DNA of 64,000 nucleotides, taken from contig DASUHB010000029.1 of the NCBI GenBank assembly GCA_036273715.1, positions 1 to 64,000 of the forward strand, read 5' to 3'. This DNA comes from Gemmatimonadaceae bacterium (lineage in GTDB: Bacteria > Gemmatimonadota > Gemmatimonadetes > Gemmatimonadales > Gemmatimonadaceae). Shown piece after piece: positions 60,901-64,000 of the stretch. The number at the start of each line of letters is the position of its first letter. Within the stretch, counting starts at the first letter, position 1. Both the position numbers and the translations under genes were made by a program. The notes beneath the pieces are model-generated. The model was given only the letters and a program-made list of their open reading frames with translations, was not told where the DNA came from and did no database searches.

Positions 60901-61219
60901 TGCCGACGTAGATGATGTTCGGGTTGGACGGCGCGACCGCGATCGCCCCGATCGAGCCGGTCGGCTGGTTGTCGAAGATGGGGGTCCAGGTCGAGCCGTA
61001 GTCGGTCGAGCGCCACACGCCGCCGTTGTCGAACCCGATGTAGGCGACGTTGGGCTGGCTGGCCGCGCCCGATACGGCGCGTGCGCGGCCGGCCCGCGTT
61101 GGGCCGATCTCGCGCCAGTGCATGTCCGAATACAGATCGGTCGACTGCGTGCGCGCCGTGGCCGGTGCGACGGCCGCGGCGAGGAGGAAAAGGATCAGGC
61201 AAGAGATGGACGTGCGCAC
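57983..61219 (-). CDS. Large secreted VPS10/BNR-repeat (sialidase-like beta-propeller) protein
   Basis: A 1078-residue exported protein with signal peptide (about 1-24, APATA). Residues about 30-760 hold more than ten repeats of the BNR/Asp-box type, SxDxGxTW: STDYGSTW, STDAGKTW, STDGGHTF, STDGGTTW, SSDAGAHW, TEDGGITW, THDGGKTW. This is the layout of sortilin VPS10 domains and xyloglucanase-like propellers. The C-terminal part has a FlgD-like Ig segment (PPGRYTVRLTVNGRSYTQPL) and a helical tail. Substrate unknown. The GTG 61219 start has GAGG upstream. The stop TAG lies in a motif copy. Confidence 0.85.
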   Translation of the reverse strand: MRTSISCLILFLLAAAVAPATARTQSTDLYSDMHWREIGPTRAGRARAVSGAASQPNVAYIGFDNGGVWRSTDYGSTWTPIFDNQPTGSIGAIAVAPSNPNIIYVGTGAGIIRPDLATGNGMYKSTDAGKTWTHIGLDDSQMIAAVDVDPFNPDRVFVAALGHPYGPNEQRGVFRSTDGGHTFTKVLYKDEYTSANDVHIDPSNPMVVYASLWQQQEEFREGGGFGGNSGGLYKSTDGGTTWTELKDGLPPSVLEANIAISRSNPNVVYAMVAQPSNRPGVVAAGYGAGVVAFYKSSDAGAHWTLVDGPGLTSRPVDPRPLVRIGGGDLPTIIVDPKDENVVYSSSTVLWRTEDGGITWSAVRGAPGGDDYQKTWINPLNPNIIIQVSDQGGVVSANRGQSWSNWYTQPTAAMYHVSTDNTFVYRVCGGQQDSGSACVKSRSDDGEITFHDWHPVNIQEYGVAAPDPRDPDLVYGSMRTNVSLYNRKTGQTTYVGPDMSGPGPNGDTYNRNVRTMPIVWSPEDANVLYYTSNVVWKSADHAHSWTRISPDLARQSWTVPASAGKYATGVTASPLGTITALAPSPRSARVLWAGTDDGNIQVTMNGGVTWTNVTPPAIKPWTRIFNIDAGHFDDRTAYAAANTMRIDDANPHFFRTHDGGKTWTEIDNGIAPGAAANSIREDPRQKGLLYAATETQVWVSFDDGDHWQSLRLNMPAISVRDLQLKDDSACLCSDLIAGTHGRGFWILDDVTPLRQEAQALAAQDVYLYKPATAVRVRFATNDPTPWPPELPAGENPMPGGIIDYYLASDAPTAVTLDILDGAGKVVRSYSSDDSVPNPEPATDPAAYDLVCHERPTAPYCALPLYWPAPPIVLSTKRGMHRFSWDLHYQPVPGMASPSRGDEDATGAVPHHTYPQPYAPWAPPGRYTVRLTVNGRSYTQPLTVRLDPRVKTPALGLTRLAALSRDMYDRAVATQAAYDSARALAERTDSTSALRAKLDSLAPPPATGPRQFAFGRRVARNAPPTLQSASSSLMEAAMAMQGAETTPTAAEVAACDHARAESEAVLAKWKALRGTARATR

Positions 61220-61380
61220 GAAAACGGCCTCGACGATAGAGCGAAAAGGATGACGACGTGACGTCCGTGACCGCGAGGAATATGGGGCTGGGACACGCGC
61301 GCGGCTATGCAGAAGCACGCCGCGATTGCGCCCCATGTCCGCCAATTCTATCGTAGCGGAGCCTTCCTCCGGTGGTGCGC

Positions 61381-61839
61381 ATGACTACGCCCGAGCTCCT
61401 CGCGTTCATGCAGGGGAACAAACTCGCAGTACAAGCGTCGGTGTCGGCGACGAGCGCGGCTCAGGCGGCCGTGGTGGGCATCGCGGTCACCGATGCGCTC
61501 GAGGTGGTATTCGACACGCTCGACTCGACGCGCAAAGTGGCGAATCTGCGCACGAATCCGCGGCTCGCGTTCGTGATCGGCGGCGCGGTGCCCGGCGACG
61601 AACGCACGGTGCAGTACGAAGGCGTGGCGGACGAGCCGACTGGCCCGGAGTGCGAGCGGATCCGCGCGGCGTATTTCAGCGCGTGGCCGGATGGCCGCTC
61701 GCGTGCCAACTGGCCCGGGCTCATCTACGTACGCGTGCGTCCGACCTGGATCCGCTACAGCGATTTCAACCAGAACCCGCCGCTGGTGGTCGAATTCGAC
61801 GCGCGCCAGTTATCGCCGGCGGTTTCGGCAATCCGTTAG
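61381..61839 (+). CDS. Pyridoxamine 5'-phosphate oxidase-fold (FMN-binding) protein
   Basis: A 152-residue split-barrel protein: TTPELLAFMQGNKLAVQASVS, VVFDTLDSTRKVANLRTNPRLAFV, VQYEGVADEP and YVRVRPTWIRYSDF. The family binds flavin and reduces small molecules or stays uncharacterised. ATG 61381 is the first ATG in frame. GTG codons at 61372 and 61375 are alternatives. The stop codon TAG is formed by a GTTAGGC copy, and the macrodomain gene begins seven bases later. Confidence 0.82.
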   Translation: MTTPELLAFMQGNKLAVQASVSATSAAQAAVVGIAVTDALEVVFDTLDSTRKVANLRTNPRLAFVIGGAVPGDERTVQYEGVADEPTGPECERIRAAYFSAWPDGRSRANWPGLIYVRVRPTWIRYSDFNQNPPLVVEFDARQLSPAVSAIR

Positions 61840-61845
61840 GCAGCA

Positions 61846-62340
61846 ATGATCGAAGTGGTGGTCGCGGACATCACGACGATGCCGACGGACGCGATCGTAA
61901 ACGCCGCGAACAGCGGCCTCGCGGGCGGCGGCGGCGTGGACGGCGCGATCCACCGGCGCGCCGGACCGGCGCTCGCGCGCGCCGCGACGACGCTGGGCCC
62001 CTGCCCCGCCGGCCACGCGGTGATCACACCGGGCTTTGGTCTGCTCGCCCGCTATGTGATCCATGCCGTCGGCCCAGTGTGGCACGGCGGACATCGGGAT
62101 GAAGCCGCGGTGCTCGCCCGCGCCTACGAGCGCAGCTTCGCGCTCGCACGCGCACAGCAAGACATCCGATCGATCGCGTTCCCCGCCATTTCCACCGGTG
62201 CATACGGTTTCCCGAAAGAACTGGCGGCGCAGGTCGCGCTCTCGGCGATGCGCGCCCACGAGGCAGCGGTCGACCGGGTCGTCGCATGTCTGTTCGATGA
62301 GGAGAGCGCGCGCATTTATCGGGCGCTGGTCGACGGCTAG
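61846..62340 (+). CDS. Macrodomain protein, O-acetyl-ADP-ribose deacetylase-like (YmdB type)
   Basis: A 164-residue single macrodomain with the ADP-ribose motifs DAIVNAANSGLAGGGGVDGAIH, VIHAVGPVWHGG and AFPAISTGAYGFP. Members hydrolyse O-acetyl-ADP-ribose or mono-ADP-ribose on proteins. ATG 61846 overlaps no gene but follows closely, so the pair is cotranscribed. The length is normal. Confidence 0.93.
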   Translation: MIEVVVADITTMPTDAIVNAANSGLAGGGGVDGAIHRRAGPALARAATTLGPCPAGHAVITPGFGLLARYVIHAVGPVWHGGHRDEAAVLARAYERSFALARAQQDIRSIAFPAISTGAYGFPKELAAQVALSAMRAHEAAVDRVVACLFDEESARIYRALVDG

Positions 62341-62390
62341 CGGAGCGAGTCGCGATGCCTGATCGCGCTCGAGCATTGCGACGCGCCGCG

Positions 62391-63464
62391 CTATTTCGGG
62401 AAGATCACCGGGAACACCTCGCGCGTCGTGTAGATGCATCGATCGTTGTGTCCGCACTCGGGCACGATGATGGCCGTTGCGGTCTTGGCGCCGAGGGTTT
62501 CGGTGACGTACTTGAAGAACGCTTCACCGCGCGCGCGGCGCGTGGGTCCCTGCGCCATCGCCGACGGCGACGAATCGAAGCCGCCTAATGGGAGGACGTC
62601 GACCTGTCCCAACAGATACGTCGTGGTACGCTCGGCCAGCTGCTTCCGGAGCTGCTCGTCGCTCATCTGCGCAGTGTAGCCGTGGCGATCTTCCAGACCG
62701 GCCGGCCAGTGGTTGTAGCGCGGCACCCTGGTCGAGTCGAACGGTCCGTAGGCGTACGTCGTATGCACCGTCTCGCCCAACTTGCCTAACGGTTCGCCGA
62801 GCGCCGCATCGGGGCTGGCGTCGCCCGTGGGGAGCGGCCGCACGGCCGCCGGCCACGCATAGCTGGACGGGTTTGCCACCACGTACCTGATGCGTACGCC
62901 GAGCGTGCCGTCAACCTTGTTGGCCATCTCGTAGCGCGTCGCGAACTGCCCGCCGGCCGAGTGTCCGGCGACCACGATCGTGGCAAGGTTGGGGAACACG
63001 TTCTTGTCGGCGAGCGTGCGCAGGATCTCATCCATGAAATCGAACGAGGACAGCGTGGGATTGGAGGGCGACATGCCGCCAGAACGCCACGTATCGCCGC
63101 GCTCCGGCCACCGCACCTCGTTGGGCTGCGCCGTGTCGCGCTCGGCAATGAAGTGCGGGGCGACGACGATCGTGTTCCCGAGCGCGCCGTCGAGGAACGC
63201 GGCGGCGGTCGCAGTCCGGAAATAATGGTCGGCATTGCGCGCGGCGCCGTGCACCATGATCAGCGCACGCGTGATGGCGGCGTTAGGCGTTCGGAGCGCG
63301 TAGGTGGCGTACACCATTGAGCGTGCCGGGCCGGCGCCGTAGATGACCCATTGTTCGCAGGCCGTCGTGGCCGTGGTGCACGGCGCCGCCGGGGAAGCGG
63401 GAGGCGCCTGGCGCGCCGCCGGCGCTGCGCCGAGCGCGACGAGGGCGATGAGAGGGATTCGCAT
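62391..63464 (-). CDS. Exported alpha/beta hydrolase
   Basis: A 357-residue exported protein (signal about 1-18). The fold motifs are IMVHGAARNADHYF (oxyanion loop), VVAGHSAGGQFATRYE (nucleophile Ser), a central region with NPSSYAW and a late VPECGHNDRCIYTT (His). Two Cys near the N-terminus (CTTATTAC) may form a disulfide. Relatives include poly-hydroxyalkanoate depolymerase-like and DUF-type esterases. The substrate is unknown. ATG 63464 is chosen for the signal peptide. It is convergent with the macrodomain gene. Confidence 0.8.
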   Translation of the reverse strand: MRIPLIALVALGAAPAARQAPPASPAAPCTTATTACEQWVIYGAGPARSMVYATYALRTPNAAITRALIMVHGAARNADHYFRTATAAAFLDGALGNTIVVAPHFIAERDTAQPNEVRWPERGDTWRSGGMSPSNPTLSSFDFMDEILRTLADKNVFPNLATIVVAGHSAGGQFATRYEMANKVDGTLGVRIRYVVANPSSYAWPAAVRPLPTGDASPDAALGEPLGKLGETVHTTYAYGPFDSTRVPRYNHWPAGLEDRHGYTAQMSDEQLRKQLAERTTTYLLGQVDVLPLGGFDSSPSAMAQGPTRRARGEAFFKYVTETLGAKTATAIIVPECGHNDRCIYTTREVFPVIFPK

Positions 63465-63614
63465 CTGGCAAATCGGGAACGGGGAGGATTGTACCTGGAA
63501 AAGGCGCCGCGACACGACGCCCGAAGGAGCACGCGTTCGCGATGCCACAAGGTGATGGGATGGTTTGGAGGTCACAAGGCCCGCGTCTCGGCGCGCGGCG
63601 CGGCGCGCCTTCCG

Positions 63615-63905
63615 TTAGCCCTCGATCGTGTAGATCTCCCGCTTGCCGTGGTCGACCAGATCGTGGTAGCCCTTCATGACTTCCTCGAACTGCTTCCGAT
63701 CGTCGGCCGACATCATCCTCGGCGACATCATCTCCTCGAACGTCTTGAGGTCCGGCACCTCCATCTCGGCGACCACCGTCCAGTATTGCTCGGCGCACAT
63801 GTCGGTCATGACCTTCATGCGCGGGCCGCCGAGTTTTTCACCGAGCTTCGACATGGCGATGAACTTCTCGACCATCGGCCCCACCTTGCCCGGCTTGCAG
63901 TACAT
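63615..63905 (-). CDS. Small NIPSNAP/ABM-like ferredoxin-fold protein
   Basis: A 96-residue protein from ATG 63905, with MYCKPGKVGPMVEKFIAMSK, CAEQYWTVVAEMEVPDLKTFEEM and a C-terminal EVMKGYHDLVDHGKREIYTIE. It looks like a dimeric alpha+beta-barrel protein. Seven codons upstream, in frame, lies ATA TAT CTC ATC AGG GAC ATC, giving IYLIRDI before the annotated Met, with GGGAGGGAAGC just before the ATA. Family members often begin MYLIRD, so the true start may be the ATA at 63926. Confidence 0.72.
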   Translation of the reverse strand: MYCKPGKVGPMVEKFIAMSKLGEKLGGPRMKVMTDMCAEQYWTVVAEMEVPDLKTFEEMMSPRMMSADDRKQFEEVMKGYHDLVDHGKREIYTIEG

Positions 63906-63972
63906 GATGTCCCTGATGAGATATATGCTTCCCTCCCGCCCCAGACGTTGACGTAATCGGACTCTCTGTACC

Positions 63973-64000
63973 TATTTACCACGACGCGGAGATACGTCAA
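63973..64000 (-). promoter_or_regulatory. Possible promoter of the NIPSNAP-like gene
   Basis: On the minus strand TTGACG (63995-64000), 16-base spacer and TAAATA (63973-63978). It lies about 50 bases upstream of the ATA at 63926 and is the most AT-rich spot in the upstream region. It sits at the window edge, so the context is incomplete. Confidence 0.35.

Larger units (their letters stand above)
2298..63289. repeat. Dispersed 7-mer GTTAGGC / GCCTAAC, about 85 copies
   Basis: By manual scan I count about 85 exact copies in 64 kb, both strands combined. Examples on the plus strand as GTTAGGC are 9154, 11884, 12714, 17191, 28900, 41041, 43844 and 63282. As GCCTAAC: 2298, 5113, 19645, 25177, 30532, 48391, 54882 and 62784. 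Copies fall in genes of either orientation and encode Leu-Gly or Pro-Asn in frame or provide stop codons. The copies are single and dispersed rather than in tandem or paired hairpins. None of the many short repeats looks like a mobile element. Function unknown. Confidence 0.85.

Noticed and set aside
2298-63289. GTTAGGC as telomere-like repeat
   Set aside because: TTAGGC is the nematode telomere unit, but the copies here are single, dispersed and inside bacterial genes, so the resemblance is coincidence.
1-64000. tRNA, rRNA, CRISPR array, transposase, integrase or prophage genes
   Set aside because: None were found when reading both strands by eye. A tRNAscan or covariance-model search would be needed to exclude small RNA genes fully.

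Overview
The window looks like ordinary chromosome from a GC-rich (roughly two-thirds GC by eye), diderm, predatory-protease-rich bacterium. The gene mix fits Gemmatimonadota or a close relative such as Acidobacteriota: an ADOP-type permease with a PadR regulator, secreted M13 and M16 peptidases, a large VPS10/BNR-repeat protein, DUF3857 transglutaminase, a DUF4129-DUF4350-MoxR-DUF58 cluster, Pal, and NtrC-type regulators next to type IV pseudopilins. That placement is inferred from gene content only. I found no rRNA, tRNA, CRISPR array, insertion sequence or prophage.

Layout. 1-8.6 kb (minus strand): four pseudopilin genes, the last running off the left edge, preceded by four overlapping two-component genes (PilS/PilR-like plus a second kinase/NtrC pair). 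8.8-14.1 kb: a CNNM/CBS transporter-like protein, ArfB, a secreted unknown, MutY and an MprF-type lipid aminoacyltransferase. 14.1-20.2 kb: a DUF4129-DUF4350-MoxR-DUF58 run with translational overlaps, convergent with an RDD/SpoIIM fusion. 20.2-33 kb: a HExxH protein, Sua5, a soluble Ser/Thr kinase, an M16 protease, a DUF3857 transglutaminase, then a two-gene lipoprotein block whose GC content drops abruptly inside the first gene. 33-38 kb (minus): esterase, YdjC deacetylase, glycosyltransferase, quinone oxidoreductase, cyclopropane fatty acid synthase. 38-44.7 kb: a DUF5715-like protein, Pal, a DUF1707 protein, AroH, an F420-type reductase, then a copper operon (copZ, a 29-residue membrane peptide, copA, csoR) behind a CsoR-type operator. 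44.7-54 kb: a soluble kinase, a methyltransferase-like protein, PadR/ADOP with a clear operator, a CTP-synthase-related amidotransferase, and an ECF sigma/anti-sigma/DUF4097 operon. 54-64 kb: M13 peptidase, phenylalanine hydroxylase behind a tyrosine-rich leader, a lipoprotein, a VPS10-type protein, a flavin-reductase-fold protein, a macrodomain protein, a hydrolase and a small NIPSNAP-like protein.

Two observations stand out. First, upstream of phenylalanine 4-hydroxylase there is a 28-codon leader peptide with five Tyr codons in seven positions, followed by mutually exclusive 1:2, 2:3 and 3:4 RNA pairings ending in an intrinsic terminator. This is a complete trp-type attenuator that would sense tyrosine, the product of the enzyme. 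Second, the 7-mer GTTAGGC (either strand) occurs about 85 times in 64 kb, against about 7 expected. It lies mostly inside genes in both orientations, often supplies stop codons, and resembles a DNA-uptake, Chi-like or HIP1-like genome signature.
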